64,000 nucleotides of DNA from CAIOYC01 sp965277345 (GTDB taxonomy: Bacteria > Pseudomonadota > Alphaproteobacteria > Caulobacterales > Caulobacteraceae), in contig CBDICI010000004.1 of NCBI GenBank assembly GCA_965277345.1, forward strand, positions 62,001 to 126,000. Direction: 5' to 3'. Shown piece by piece: positions 51,449 through 60,615 of the stretch. The translations under genes and the position numbers were made by a program. The notes beneath the pieces are model-generated. The model was not told the origin of the DNA. It saw only the letters and a list, made by a program, of their open reading frames with translations, and made no database searches. Every line of letters starts with the position of its first letter. The stretch's first letter is position 1.

Positions 51449-51587
51449 ACCCTCTCCCCCCTTGCGGGGGAGAGGGCCAGGGTGAGGGGGGTGCAAGCGC
51501 GCGGCCGGAAGGTTGGCGCTCTAGGTTCGGCCGCCTGACGTCGGCCGCACCCCCACCCCAACCCCTCCCCGCAAGGGGGAGGGGCTT
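51449..51587. repeat. Inverted repeat upstream of sterol-desaturase gene
   Basis: CCCTCTCCCCCCTTGCGGGG and GAGAGGGCCAGGGTGAGGGG on the left face CACCCCCACCCCAACCCCTC and CCCGCAAGGGGGAGGGGC on the right. Similar in plan to 40811-40948 and 54940-55093. It takes up half of the 295-bp gap between two minus-strand genes. Confidence 0.6.
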
Positions 51588-51608
51588 TGCATGTGACAGT
51601 CTTGTGCA

Positions 51609-53051
51609 TCAGCCCAGTTCCGGCGGGCGGAAGCCGCCCAGCCGCGTCTCGATGGCGTCGGCGATGGCCAGGGTCTTGGCGTCGCCGCCGCGCGGCCCGA
51701 TCAGCTGGACGCCGATGGGCAGGCCCTCGCCCGACAGGCCGACGGGGATGGCGGTGGCGGGCAGGCCGCATACCGTGGCCAGAGCGATCCATTGCAGCAT
51801 GGCGTCATAGGGGACCTTGCGACCGTCCGAACAGACCAGTTTGCGACGGATCAGGGGGGAATGATCGTGGGGAAAGGCGGTGACCGGCGCGGTGGGGGCG
51901 ATGATCACCTCGTAGCGGTCGAACAGGCGGCGCATCGCCTGACCCATCCGCGCCCGCGCCTCGTTGGCCGCCATCCAGTCCACATGGCTGACGGTGGCGT
52001 TCAGCACCTGCAGCGCCCAGAGCGGTCGGCCCATGGACAGGGCCAGCCGGGCCGGGCCGCGCAACATCCGCATCGCCGCCTGCTGCGCGCCCGGCATTCC
52101 CGAGGCGACGATCGGCATCAGCAGGGTGAGATAGGTGTCGTACAGCGCCCGGCCGTCCACCGGACTGGCGATGGGCTCCACCACCACGCCCTCTCGCCCG
52201 AGATCGCCGGCGAAGGCTTCGATCGCCGTGCGCACCTCCGCATCGAGGGTGAAGGCGGGCTCGTCCAGCCATAGCCCCACCTTGGTCCCGGCCAGCGCCA
52301 TGGGCGGGGCTCTGGCCGCCACCGTGGCGGTCAGGCTCGACAGCAACAGGCGCAGGTCCCGCGCGGAGCGCGCCATGGGGCCGACCACGGACAGGTCGGG
52401 TTCGGCGATCACGCCCGGCGGCGGGGGCACGTGTCCACGGGTGGAGACCAGCCCGTAGGTCGGCTTGTGCGCATAGACGCCGCAGAAGCCGGCGGGCACG
52501 CGCAGCGACCCGCCGATGTCGGAGCCGATCTCCAGCGGCGTGATCCCGGTGGCCAGCGCCGCCGCCGCCCCTCCGGAAGAGCCGCCGGGCGTGCGCTCCG
52601 TATCCCAGGGATTGTTGGTGGTCCCGTAGAGGTCGTTGTAACTCTGCCAGTCACTGGCCATCACCGGCACATTGGTCTTGCCCCAGATCACCGCCCCGGC
52701 GGCGCGGACATGGGCGACGGCGGCGGCGTCGCCGGCCTCGCGATCGGTGAACGCGGCCAGGCCGGCGGAGGCGGGCATCCCGTCCACGTCCAGGCAGTCC
52801 TTGATGGTCATCGGCAGGCCGGCGAGGCGGCCGATGTCGTTGGAGGTCTCGCCGGCGGCGCGGCGTTCGTCGATGGCTTGGGCGCGGCGGCGGGCCGCCT
52901 CCACGTCCTCAGCCACCACCGCGTTGATGCGGGTCTTGAGCTGGTGCGCGCGGGCCACGGAGGCGTCGAGCAGCTCCAGCGCGCTGATGCGGCGAAGATC
53001 GAGCGCCTGCAACAGGGCGGTGGCGTCCAGCGCGTTGAGGTCAGCCGCCAT
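51609..53051 (-). CDS. Amidase (amidase-signature family)
   Basis: 480 aa. The Ser-cisSer-Lys triad is visible: Lys in GLPMTIKDCLDVDGMPASAG, cis-Ser and glycine-rich strand in RTPGGSSGGAAAALATGITP and the nucleophile in EIGSDIGGSLRVPAGFCGVY. Hydrolyses an amide of unknown structure; not a GatA by context. It overlaps dapB by 11 nt (dapB upstream), suggesting cotranscription. Confidence 0.9.
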   Translation of the reverse strand: MAADLNALDATALLQALDLRRISALELLDASVARAHQLKTRINAVVAEDVEAARRRAQAIDERRAAGETSNDIGRLAGLPMTIKDCLDVDGMPASAGLAAFTDREAGDAAAVAHVRAAGAVIWGKTNVPVMASDWQSYNDLYGTTNNPWDTERTPGGSSGGAAAALATGITPLEIGSDIGGSLRVPAGFCGVYAHKPTYGLVSTRGHVPPPPGVIAEPDLSVVGPMARSARDLRLLLSSLTATVAARAPPMALAGTKVGLWLDEPAFTLDAEVRTAIEAFAGDLGREGVVVEPIASPVDGRALYDTYLTLLMPIVASGMPGAQQAAMRMLRGPARLALSMGRPLWALQVLNATVSHVDWMAANEARARMGQAMRRLFDRYEVIIAPTAPVTAFPHDHSPLIRRKLVCSDGRKVPYDAMLQWIALATVCGLPATAIPVGLSGEGLPIGVQLIGPRGGDAKTLAIADAIETRLGGFRPPELG

Positions 53052-53847
53052 GGGACGCGGTTTCCTTCACGAAGCCGAGCACGTCCTGCATGTCGTAAAG
53101 CCCCGCCGCCCGTCCGTTCGCCCAGGCCGCCGCCGCCACCGCGCCCCGCGCGAACAGGCCCCGGTCGCGGGCGGAGTGGGAGAGGGTCAGGATCTCGTCC
53201 TCCGCGGCGAAGACCACCGAATGCTCGCCGATCACGCCGCCGCCGCGCATCACGGAAAAGCCGATCTCGCCCGCCCTGCGCGCGCCGGTAATGCCTTCCC
53301 GCGGATGGGCGCGGACGGCCTCCAGCGGCTGGTCCCGCCCCGCCGCCGCCGCCTGGCCGAGCATGAGCGCGGTGCCGGAGGGGGCGTCGACCTTGCGCCG
53401 GTGGTGCGCCTCAAATACTTCGATATCGTAGTCGGCCGCCGGCAAGGCGCGCGCCGCCTGGTTCACCAGCCCCATCAGCATGTTGACGCCGAGCGAAAAG
53501 TTGCCGGACTTGACGATGGCCAGCCGCTTGGCCGCCGCGCGCACCACCCGCTCCTCACCGGGCGAGAAGCCGGTGGAGCCGATCACCAGCGCCGGCGCGC
53601 CGCCCCGGCTCTGCACCGCCTCGGCCGCCGCCTTGGCCAGGTCGGCGGAGGCGTGGGCGGTGGTGAAATCGACGATCACGTCGCAGAGCGCCAGCGCCTC
53701 GTCCCGCGTGGTCAGCCCCTCGCCCGGCTCGCGGTCAAAGCGGGCGGCCAGGATCAGGTCCGGCCGCGCCCCTATCACCGCCGCCACCGCCTGGCCCATA
53801 CGGCCCTGCGCGCCCGCCACGCCGACGCGGACCCCGTCAACGGACAT
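53041..53847 (-). CDS. dapB: 4-hydroxy-tetrahydrodipicolinate reductase
   Basis: 268 aa. NAD(P)H-dependent step of the lysine/diaminopimelate pathway. N-terminal VGVAGAQGRMGQAVAAVIGA is the dinucleotide loop; VIDFTTAH-type CDVIVDFTTAHASADLAKAA, VIGSTGFSPGEERVVRAAAK, the catalytic FEAHHRRKVDAPSGTALMLG and GEHSVVFAAEDE are all standard. Essential for cell-wall precursor supply. Confidence 0.95.
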   Translation of the reverse strand: MSVDGVRVGVAGAQGRMGQAVAAVIGARPDLILAARFDREPGEGLTTRDEALALCDVIVDFTTAHASADLAKAAAEAVQSRGGAPALVIGSTGFSPGEERVVRAAAKRLAIVKSGNFSLGVNMLMGLVNQAARALPAADYDIEVFEAHHRRKVDAPSGTALMLGQAAAAGRDQPLEAVRAHPREGITGARRAGEIGFSVMRGGGVIGEHSVVFAAEDEILTLSHSARDRGLFARGAVAAAAWANGRAAGLYDMQDVLGFVKETASHGG

Positions 53848-53882
53848 GGCGGCGGCCCCGGTTCTCGTCGTATGAGAGCGAC

Positions 53883-54545
53883 ATGAAACTCTATTCCCTC
53901 GACCTGTCGCCCTATGCGGCGCGCGTGCGCATCAGCATCTACGCCAAGAAGCTGCCGATCGAAATCGTATCGCCGCCGGCGAGCGGGCTGAGGTCGCCAG
54001 ACTATCTGGCGCTGAACCCGATGGGCAAGGTGCCGCTGTTGCTGCTGGACGACGGCGTGACCATCCCCGAATCGGAGACCATCGTCGAATATCTGGAGGA
54101 CGCCTTTCCCGAGCCGGCGCTGCGGCCGCACGGGGCGGAGGGCGCGGCCCGGGTGCGGCTGATCGCGCGGGTGGCGGAAATCTATGTGCAGGCGCCGGTG
54201 TTCGCCCTGTTCCCCCATCTCGATCCCGCCAAGCCCCGGGACGCGGCGGCGGTGACGGCCACCCTCGCTAAACTGGACGACGGCCTGCGCCATCTGGAGC
54301 GGTTCATGCCGGCGGGGGACTACGCCGCGGGCGAGCGGTTCACCACCGCCGACGGCGCGGTGACGCCGGTGAGCTTTTTCCTCAATGTGGTGCTGAGCGG
54401 GCTGGACCGCATGGACCTGATGGCCGACCACCCGCGCATGAACGCCTACATCGCCACCTCCAAACGCGACCCCGTGCTGGCCAAGGTGCTGGGCGAAATG
54501 GCCGAAGGGATGAAGGTGTTCCGCGCGGCCCGCGCCGGCGGCTAG
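53883..54545 (+). CDS. Glutathione S-transferase
   Basis: 220 aa. N-terminal thioredoxin-like domain (KLYSLDLSPYAARVRISIYA, NPMGKVPLLLLDDGVTIPES with the conserved cis-Pro and Glu-Ser glutathione site, ETIVEYLEDAFPEPALRP) and an all-helical C-terminal domain (ERFTTADGAVTPVSFFLNVV). Start ATG is 35 nt from the divergent dapB start. Substrate unknown; detoxification or maleylacetoacetate-type roles are possible. Confidence 0.88.
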   Translation: MKLYSLDLSPYAARVRISIYAKKLPIEIVSPPASGLRSPDYLALNPMGKVPLLLLDDGVTIPESETIVEYLEDAFPEPALRPHGAEGAARVRLIARVAEIYVQAPVFALFPHLDPAKPRDAAAVTATLAKLDDGLRHLERFMPAGDYAAGERFTTADGAVTPVSFFLNVVLSGLDRMDLMADHPRMNAYIATSKRDPVLAKVLGEMAEGMKVFRAARAGG

Positions 54546-54939
54546 GGACGCAGGCGTGCGTCATCGGCCTCTGCCGGTGGGGGCGAGGGTGGGGAGGTGA
54601 GCGGAGCGCCCGGGTCGCTGCCCGGAGTTACCGTGATGTAGGCGCCGAGGAGTTTCGGCAGGGACTGAACGGCTCCGCGCGGCTGTTCTGGATCGGCAGG
54701 CGTTCGCGCACGGGCTTGCAACTTAGGCCCTGACGTACGGCCCCGCCGGCAGGCTCGTCCACTCTTGGCATGGACGGGACAGGCGAGTTGTGACCTCCAC
54801 CCTTGGACCGACCGCCCGAAGGCGGCAGGACACACCCCTGCTCAACCGCATCCCCACCGCCCTCAAGAGCCGGATCCAAGGCCCTCCCCGTGCGATGGAG
54901 ACACCCCAGCATAGGACGCAGTGCTAATCGGTCGGATAA

Positions 54940-55093
54940 GTCCACCCCTCTCCCGCCCGGCGGGAGAGGGAAAAGCGAGCCCCGCAAGGGCGAGCGAGGG
55001 GTGAGGGCGATAGCTTGTCCCCGGGATATCCGGGCGCGAGTCACGCCCGTTCCCCTCACCCCGACCCTCTCCCCGGGGGAGAGGGAGGAGGGT
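54940..55093. repeat. Inverted repeat (CTCTCCC/GGGAGAG type)
   Basis: CACCCCTCTCCCGCCCGGCG with GGAGAGGGAAAAGCGAG and CGAGGGGTGAGGGCG on the left is mirrored by CCCCTCACCCCGACCCTCTC and CCCGGGGGAGAGGGAGG on the right. Same general plan as 51449-51587. Confidence 0.6.
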
Positions 55094-55141
55094 TTATCCG
55101 TGGGCGGTGCGGCCCTGGCCACCGCTCTTCCCAGACACAAA

Positions 55142-55292
55142 AAGCCTGGGTCCCCGCCTTCGCGGGGATGAGCGGGATCACCGAACCCCCTGTCATCCCC
55201 GCCGCAGCGCAGCGGAGAGCCGGGACCCAGGAACGGCAAACGTCAGCGCGCCTAGGTGTCCCGGACACACGCTCCGCCCTTTCCGGGATGAC
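55142..55292. repeat. Composite REP-like repeat
   Basis: Tandem palindromes: GGGTCCCCGCCTTCGCGGGG (a CCCCGC/GCGGGG hairpin), CTGTCATCCCCGCCGCAGCG with GCGGAGAGCCGGGACCCAGG, and TCCCGGACACACGCTCCGCC with CTTTCCGGGATGACGG. The outer CTGGGTCCC and GGGACCCAG are inverted copies. These are typical of abundant alphaproteobacterial intergenic repeats. Confidence 0.65.
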
Positions 55293-55377
55293 GGCGCCAA
55301 GCAGCGGACGTTCGGAATGCCGGGGTGGGGTGGAACTCTGACCGCTTATGTCACTCAGCCAGCAAACTGTTACCAAA

Positions 55378-55968
55378 TCAGGACGCGGCCGACCGCTTCG
55401 CGAATTGCGCGACGAGACTTTCCGCCCATTCCTCCTGCGCTTTTGCGTTCATAAAATATAGCACTTGGGTTGCACTACCGCGATCCGTCTCTAGTGAAAT
55501 GCCGAGCCGCTGGAGAAACCAGAGACCTTCCTTTGGCGCTGGACAGGAAGGACCGCTTAAACCGAAGACCTTGGCTGCGTTAGCCCTCCAGCAGTCTTTC
55601 GCGGCAGTGGGCGCGTCGGCCCATGCACTATCGAGAGCTGATCTTGAAACGTTTGTAGAGGGGCCTAGCATCGCCGCTGCCCCATCTTGAATCGCAGATG
55701 CCGCTACGGCCATCTGGATCAAGTTTTTGGGCAGATCGCTCCGGTTGCTGCAATCAGCGGCATACTTACGAAGCTCAACATCAGAAGCACTTAATTGCGC
55801 CATGCCCGCCTGCATGTTCTGCCTGTATGCAGAGCGGAAAGCATCGCGCTCGCTCGCAGGCATTTTCGCCAGCACGCATGCTCCAATCGTTTCAGCACGC
55901 GCCACTGCGGGCACGACTGACGAACCGATGAGGATTAGCGCCGATACGCCAGCCTTGAAACCAATCAC
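55378..55968 (-). CDS. Secreted protein of unknown function, atypical composition
   Basis: 196 aa. Signal peptide MIGFKAGVSALILIGSSVVP with cleavage at ARA-ET. The mature part is helical with four cysteines (GACVLAKMPASERD, ADCSNRSD, DCWRANAA, PSCPAPKEG), probably two disulfides. Codon use is visibly less GC-biased than in neighbours (codons such as aaa, att, gca are frequent), and it sits beside the repeat-rich gap, which suggests recent acquisition. No family recognised. Confidence 0.6.
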   Translation of the reverse strand: MIGFKAGVSALILIGSSVVPAVARAETIGACVLAKMPASERDAFRSAYRQNMQAGMAQLSASDVELRKYAADCSNRSDLPKNLIQMAVAASAIQDGAAAMLGPSTNVSRSALDSAWADAPTAAKDCWRANAAKVFGLSGPSCPAPKEGLWFLQRLGISLETDRGSATQVLYFMNAKAQEEWAESLVAQFAKRSAAS

Positions 55969-56152
55969 CTGCGCCCCCTATCAACTTCCACGTGCGAACC
56001 ACGCTAGGTGTTCTTCGGACGGCCCGCAATGGATCGGGAGCGGTCGCCGAAGGTTTTGGTGTGGATGAGGGCGACGAGCGTCCGAAATGGGTCGGAAGTG
56101 GCCATTGGCTTAGTCGCCGCAGGCGGACCTTTGGCGGCCCGGACGGCCTTCG

Positions 56153-57232
56153 CTACGCCGCCGTCGCCTCGAAGCCCTTGCGCAACGCCGCTTCGTCGAG
56201 GTTGCGGCCGATGAAGACCAGGCGCGACCAGCGGCGTTCGCCGGCCTTCCAGTCGCGCTGCAGTTCGCCGTCCAGGATCATGTGCACGGCCTGGAACACC
56301 AGCCGCCTGTCCTCGCCCTTCACGTCGACGATGCCCTTGGCGCGAAGGATGTCCGGTCCCTGGGCCTGCAGCACCTCGTTGAGCCAGCGGGTCACCTTGG
56401 TCCCGTCCACGGGCCGCTCGAGGGTCAGGGCCACGCCCCGGATCGACTGATCCTCGTGGTCATGTCCCCCCCCGCTCTCTTTTTGGGCGTGATCGTGAGC
56501 GTGAGGGTCGTGCCCATGGTCGTGGCCGCAATGCTCATCGTGCACGTGGCCGGCTTCGCCGTGCGGCGGGTTGAGGAACTCGGGATCGAGCTCGGTGATG
56601 CGCTGCAGGTCGAAGGCGTGACGGCCGAGGATCGCATCCAGCGGCACATTGGACTTCACCGCCCGGTGGATCGGCGCCAGGGGGTTCAGCCGGCGGATGC
56701 GGCGCTCCACCTCCACGAGGTCGGCCTCGGTGACGAGGTCGGTCTTGTTCAGCACGATCTGGTCGGCGAAGGCGATCTGCTCGGCCGCCTCCTTGCTGTC
56801 GGCCAGGCGCAGCAGCACGTGCTTGGCGTCCACCACGGTGGTGACGCTATCCAGCCGCGTCTTGGCCTTCACCTCGTCGTCGACGAAGAAGGTCTGCGCC
56901 ACCGGGCCGGGATCGGCCAGGCCCGTGGTCTCGACGATGATGCCGTCGAAGCCGCGCCCCGTCTTGGAGTTCTGGCGCTTCATCAGCCCGCCGACGATGC
57001 GGATCAGATCGCCGCGCACGGTGCAGCAGACGCAGCCGTTGTTCATCTCGAACACTTCCTCGTCGGCCTCCACCACGAGATCGTTGTCGATGCCGATCTC
57101 GCCGAACTCGTTCACCACCACCGCGTACCGCTTGCCGTGGTTCTCGGTCAGGATGCGGTTAAGCAGCGTGGTCTTGCCCGCGCCGAGATAGCCGGTGAGG
57201 ACGGTGACGGGGGTAGTGAGCGGGTCTGTCAT
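56153..57232 (-). CDS. COG0523 (G3E) GTPase, CobW-like metallochaperone
   Basis: 359 aa. P-loop VLTGYLGAGKTTLLNRIL, metal-binding NNGCVCCTVRGDL (CxCC), VETTGLADPGPVAQ and the guanine motif VLNKTDLVTEADL. A His/Asp/Cys-rich loop of about 40 residues (from HVHDEHCGHDHGH to GGGHDHEDQ) precedes the C-terminal CobW_C domain (GVALTLERPVDGTKVTRWLN). The family delivers Zn, Co or other metals to target proteins. With no metal-regulated neighbours the cargo is uncertain. ATG at 57232 chosen; upstream in-frame Met at 57280 lacks support. Confidence 0.9.
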   Translation of the reverse strand: MTDPLTTPVTVLTGYLGAGKTTLLNRILTENHGKRYAVVVNEFGEIGIDNDLVVEADEEVFEMNNGCVCCTVRGDLIRIVGGLMKRQNSKTGRGFDGIIVETTGLADPGPVAQTFFVDDEVKAKTRLDSVTTVVDAKHVLLRLADSKEAAEQIAFADQIVLNKTDLVTEADLVEVERRIRRLNPLAPIHRAVKSNVPLDAILGRHAFDLQRITELDPEFLNPPHGEAGHVHDEHCGHDHGHDPHAHDHAQKESGGGHDHEDQSIRGVALTLERPVDGTKVTRWLNEVLQAQGPDILRAKGIVDVKGEDRRLVFQAVHMILDGELQRDWKAGERRWSRLVFIGRNLDEAALRKGFEATAA

Positions 57233-57278
57233 GGGGGTGATTTGGGGGTTACTGATCGACAAGGGAAGGCTCCACCCC

Positions 57279-57383
57279 ATTCGTCATGGTGAGGAGCGGA
57301 ACCCCAGGTCCGCGTATCGAACCACGCAGCACCGTTGTGCGTCCTTCGAGACGGCCCGCCGGGCCTCCTCAGGATGACGAACG
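57279..57383. repeat. Intergenic palindromic repeat (type E)
   Basis: CGTCATGGTGAGGAGCGG at the left and CCTCCTCAGGATGACG at the right are inverted partners; an inner CCTTCGAGACGGCCCG block is shared with 44555-44655. It sits between the divergent GTPase and MFS genes. Confidence 0.55.
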
Positions 57384-57445
57384 GGGTAAGTCGCGGGAAT
57401 GCAGGACGGTTGTGGGCTGTGTGGCAGGGCGGTTAAGCTCGCGCC

Positions 57446-58780
57446 ATGACCGATGCGTCCGCGCCGCGCCTGAGCCGTACCGCCTTTTTCCTCGTTTTCG
57501 CCCTGTCGATCGTCACCGCCTTCGGCAACACCGGGCTGCAGTCGATCCTGCCCGCCATCGGACGGCAGATCGGCATGGACGACCGGCTGGTGGTGTCGAT
57601 CTTCTCCCTCTCGGCCCTGCTGTGGGGGGTCACCTCGCCCTATTGGGCCAGACGGTCGGACTCCACGGGGCGCAAACCGATGATGATGCTCGGCATGGCC
57701 GGGTTCGGCGTGTCGATGACCCTGTGCGCGCTGGTGGTGTCGGCCGGCCTGCACCACCTGGCGCCCGTCGTCGCCGTCTTCGTGCTGTTCTTGCTTTCGC
57801 GGGCGGTGTTCGGCCTGCTGGGCTCGGCCGCCAATCCCGCCAGCCAGGCCTATGTGGCCGAGCGCACCACGCGGGAGGAGCGGACCGAACAGATGGCCCA
57901 GCTCGCCGGCGCCATCGGCCTTGGCACCGTCACCGGGCCGTTCGTGGCGCCCCTGCTGGTCTTGCCGTTCGTGGGGCTGGCCGGGCCGATGTTCGGCTTC
58001 GCCGTCATCGCCTTCGTGGTCATGGGCCTGGTCTGGCGCTATCTGCCCGAGCCGCGCGGCGGGATGCTGAAGCCGGCCATGAGCGAGGACGGCGTCACGC
58101 CGGAGCCTTCGCGGCACGAGCCCCGTCCCGGCGCCAGCCTGTGGCGCGATCCGCGCCTCATGCCCTTTCTGCTCTACGGCTTCCTCGTCGCCTCGGCCCA
58201 GACGGTGAACGGCCAGACCCTGGGCTTTCTGATCATCGACAAGCTGAAGCTGGCGCCCATGGCGGCGCAGGGCTTCATCGCCGCCTGCATGGGGGCCGGC
58301 GCCCTGGCCGGCCTGCTGGCCCAGTGGGGCCTGATCCGCATGTTCCGGATGCAGCCGCGCCACCTCATCCGCTGGGGCGCCGGGCTGGCGGCGCTGGCCA
58401 ATCTGATGATCGCCTTCGCTCCCTCCTACGCCTTGGTCGTCGCCGGATACGCCCTCGCCTCACTGGGCTACGGCTTCTGCCGGCCGGGCTTCACCGCCGG
58501 CGCCTCGCTGAGCGTCGACAGCCGCGAACAGGCGAGGGCCGCCGGCGCGCTCGGCGCCATCAACGGGTCGTCGGTGATCGTGGCGCCCTTGCTCGGCGTA
58601 TCGCTCTACAAGCTGGCCCACCCGGCGCCTTATCTGATGAACGTCGCGGTGCTGATCGGCCTTCTGGCCTTCGCCTGTTTCAACGCTACCCTGCGCACGG
58701 TGGGCTCGGAGCCGGCGGAGGAGTCCGCCTCGACCCAGGCCCAGCTTGAGCGCGTGGAGGAAGGCGGCGGCAGCCTTTGA
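57446..58780 (+). CDS. MFS transporter
   Basis: 444 aa with twelve hydrophobic segments. The loop 2-3 MFS signature is SPYWARRSDSTGRKPMMMLG, and a related one is at LLAQWGLIRMFRMQPRHLIR. A charged cytoplasmic linker (about 205-240, EPRGGMLKPAMSEDGVTPEP) divides the halves. Resembles tetracycline/multidrug-type antiporters but no substrate motif is decisive. A CCTCCC/GGGAGG hairpin lies between its stop and the convergent transglycosylase gene. Confidence 0.88.
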   Translation: MTDASAPRLSRTAFFLVFALSIVTAFGNTGLQSILPAIGRQIGMDDRLVVSIFSLSALLWGVTSPYWARRSDSTGRKPMMMLGMAGFGVSMTLCALVVSAGLHHLAPVVAVFVLFLLSRAVFGLLGSAANPASQAYVAERTTREERTEQMAQLAGAIGLGTVTGPFVAPLLVLPFVGLAGPMFGFAVIAFVVMGLVWRYLPEPRGGMLKPAMSEDGVTPEPSRHEPRPGASLWRDPRLMPFLLYGFLVASAQTVNGQTLGFLIIDKLKLAPMAAQGFIAACMGAGALAGLLAQWGLIRMFRMQPRHLIRWGAGLAALANLMIAFAPSYALVVAGYALASLGYGFCRPGFTAGASLSVDSREQARAAGALGAINGSSVIVAPLLGVSLYKLAHPAPYLMNVAVLIGLLAFACFNATLRTVGSEPAEESASTQAQLERVEEGGGSL

Positions 58781-58806
58781 TCCTCCCCCGCTTCGCGAGG
58801 GAGGCG

Positions 58807-60102
58807 TCAGGCCGTTGGCGTTCCTGGTGGGCCGTCCAGCCCCGCCTCCGCCTTCAGCCGCTGGATCAGGTCGAAGGACAGATAGCCGTCGGCGGGCAGG
58901 CCGCGCGCCACCTGCCAGCCCCGCGCCGCCTTGCGCGTGCCCGTGCCGATCACCCCGTCCTGTCCGCCGGGATCGAAGCCGAGCTTGAGCAGCGCCTGCT
59001 GCGCCGCCATGCGGTCGGCGAGGGTCAGCGGACCGTCTTCCGGCCAGGACTGCACCAGAGGCGCGCCGCCGCCGATCCGGTGCGCCAGCAACCCGACCCC
59101 GAGCGCGTAGGCCACCGAGTTGTTGTAGGCGCGGATGGCCATGTGATTGGGATAGATCAGAAAGCCCGGCCCCTGCCAGCCCATGGGCATGATCAGCCCC
59201 GCCGTATCGCCGTGCACGCCGGTGTCGGGAAAACCGGCAGGCGCGATGATGCCCAGCGCCCGCCATTCGGCGATCGACTTCATCGGCCCTTCGGTGAGGG
59301 TGTAGTCGAAGCCGGTGCGCGGCACGGCCACCTCCACCTGCACCGCGCCCTCGCGCCGCCAGGCGGCCTTCCTCGACAGGAAGTTGGCGGTGGAGGCCAG
59401 GGCGTCGAGCGCGGAGCCCCAGATGTCGCGCCGTCCGTCGCCGTCCCCATCCACGGCGAAGTTCAGATAGTCCGACGGGGTGAACTGGGTCTGGCCCATG
59501 GCCCCGGCCCAGGAGCCGCGCAGCTGCGCCCGCGTCGCCTCGCCCGAGACCAGTATCCTCAGCGCGGCGATCAGCTCAGCCTCCGCGAAAGCGCGGCGGC
59601 GGCCGTCGGCGGCCAGGGTGGCGAGCGAACGCAGCACGTCGTCGGAGCCCTGCACCTGACCATAGGCGCTCTCCATGCCCCAGATCGCCACCATGATCTC
59701 GCCCGGCACGCCGGTGGAATCGATGATCGGATAGAGGGCCTGCCGGTGGGCGGCGAGGCCCGCCTGGCCTCTGGCGATGTTCGACCCGGAGGTGGCGGTG
59801 GCCAGATAGGCGGAGATCGGCCGGGTCAGCTCGGGCTGGCGATGGTCCAGCGTCAGCACGTGCGCATCGGGGGTCAGCGCCATCAGCTCCGCCCGCACCC
59901 GGTCTTCCGGCAGGCCCCTGGCCACGGCCTTGGGAATGAAGCTTTCGCGCCAGGCGGCGAAGGCCGAGTCCACGGCGGGATCGCCCGCCTGACCCGAGCC
60001 CAGCGCCTGCAGACCGAGCAGGCTCATCCCGAGCCCGGAAGAGGGGAGCGGGGCCAGCGACAGGCCGCCAATGGACATGAGAAGGGTGCGACGATCCATC
60101 AT
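58807..60102 (-). CDS. Lytic murein transglycosylase (MltB-type) with peptidoglycan-binding domain
   Basis: 431 aa. The N-terminus DRRTLLMSIGGLSLAPL has a twin-arginine followed by a hydrophobic stretch, so Tat or Sec export is likely. The SLT/MltB catalytic domain has the acid Glu in IWGMESAYGQVQG, SWAGAMGQTQFTPSDYLNFA, DGDGDGRRDIWGSALDALAS and IMPMGWQGPGFL. A C-terminal PG_binding_1 domain follows (LKLGFDPGGQDGVIGTGTRK). It cleaves peptidoglycan glycan strands in the periplasm. Confidence 0.92.
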   Translation of the reverse strand: MMDRRTLLMSIGGLSLAPLPSSGLGMSLLGLQALGSGQAGDPAVDSAFAAWRESFIPKAVARGLPEDRVRAELMALTPDAHVLTLDHRQPELTRPISAYLATATSGSNIARGQAGLAAHRQALYPIIDSTGVPGEIMVAIWGMESAYGQVQGSDDVLRSLATLAADGRRRAFAEAELIAALRILVSGEATRAQLRGSWAGAMGQTQFTPSDYLNFAVDGDGDGRRDIWGSALDALASTANFLSRKAAWRREGAVQVEVAVPRTGFDYTLTEGPMKSIAEWRALGIIAPAGFPDTGVHGDTAGLIMPMGWQGPGFLIYPNHMAIRAYNNSVAYALGVGLLAHRIGGGAPLVQSWPEDGPLTLADRMAAQQALLKLGFDPGGQDGVIGTGTRKAARGWQVARGLPADGYLSFDLIQRLKAEAGLDGPPGTPTA

Positions 60103-60251
60103 CGGAGCCTAACGCGGTTCCGCCGACTACGGAATCGCCGCCGCATCACAAGCGCGACAGACGGGGCGCGACAGACAGGCGTGACCGGCGGGGCGCGACG
60201 GGCGGGCGAAGGCGGCTTCCCAAGGCGAAGGCCAGCGGGCAAGCTCGCCCC

Positions 60252-60602
60252 ATGCTGTATCTCGCCCTCAAGGCCGCCCTCTCCGGGGTGATCGTCGCCG
60301 CGGTGTCGGAGATCGCCAAGCGCTATCCGGGCTTCGGCGCGCTGGTGGCCTCGCTGCCGCTGGTGTCGATCCTCGGCATGATCTGGCTGTGGCAGGGCAA
60401 GCCCGACACCGCGAACATGGCCGACCATGTGCAGGCCACCTTCTGGTACGTGCTGCCCTCCCTGCCGATGTTCCTGCTGATCCCGCTGCTGCTGCGGCGG
60501 GGTGCGCCGTTCTGGAGCGCCCTCGCCGCCGGCTGCGCGGTGACGGTGGCGCTCTACCTGCTGATGACCTGGATCGGCCCGCGGTTCGGGCTGCGGCTTT
60601 GA
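60252..60602 (+). CDS. DUF3147 family membrane protein
   Basis: 116 aa with four predicted helices: YLALKAALSGVIVAAVSEIA, FGALVASLPLVSILGMIWLW, FWYVLPSLPMFLLIPLLLRR and FWSALAAGCAVTVALYLLMT. The pattern including ALVASLPLVS fits DUF3147. Function unknown. Divergent from the transglycosylase gene. Confidence 0.8.
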   Translation: MLYLALKAALSGVIVAAVSEIAKRYPGFGALVASLPLVSILGMIWLWQGKPDTANMADHVQATFWYVLPSLPMFLLIPLLLRRGAPFWSALAAGCAVTVALYLLMTWIGPRFGLRL

Positions 60603-60615
60603 GCCGGGCCGGCGC

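Larger units (their letters stand above)
54546..55377. other. 832-bp gene-free, repeat-rich region
   Basis: No reading frame here has family features; the long open stretches on both strands are by-products of palindromic GC-rich repeats. The left part (54546-54939) shows no recognisable element except scattered CCGCC/GGCGG runs. Two repeat blocks follow and are listed separately. It separates the glutathione transferase gene from a secreted-protein gene of different base composition. Confidence 0.6.

Noticed and set aside
54628..55239. Open frames of 100-200 codons in the repeat-rich gap on both strands
   Set aside because: They are produced by palindromic repeats; translations are Pro/Gly/Arg-rich and lack family features.
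56000..56150. Possible gene remnant between the secreted protein and the GTPase
   Set aside because: Direct and inverted GGTCGG/CCGAAATGGG fragments resemble decayed sequence, but no frame or family could be recognised.
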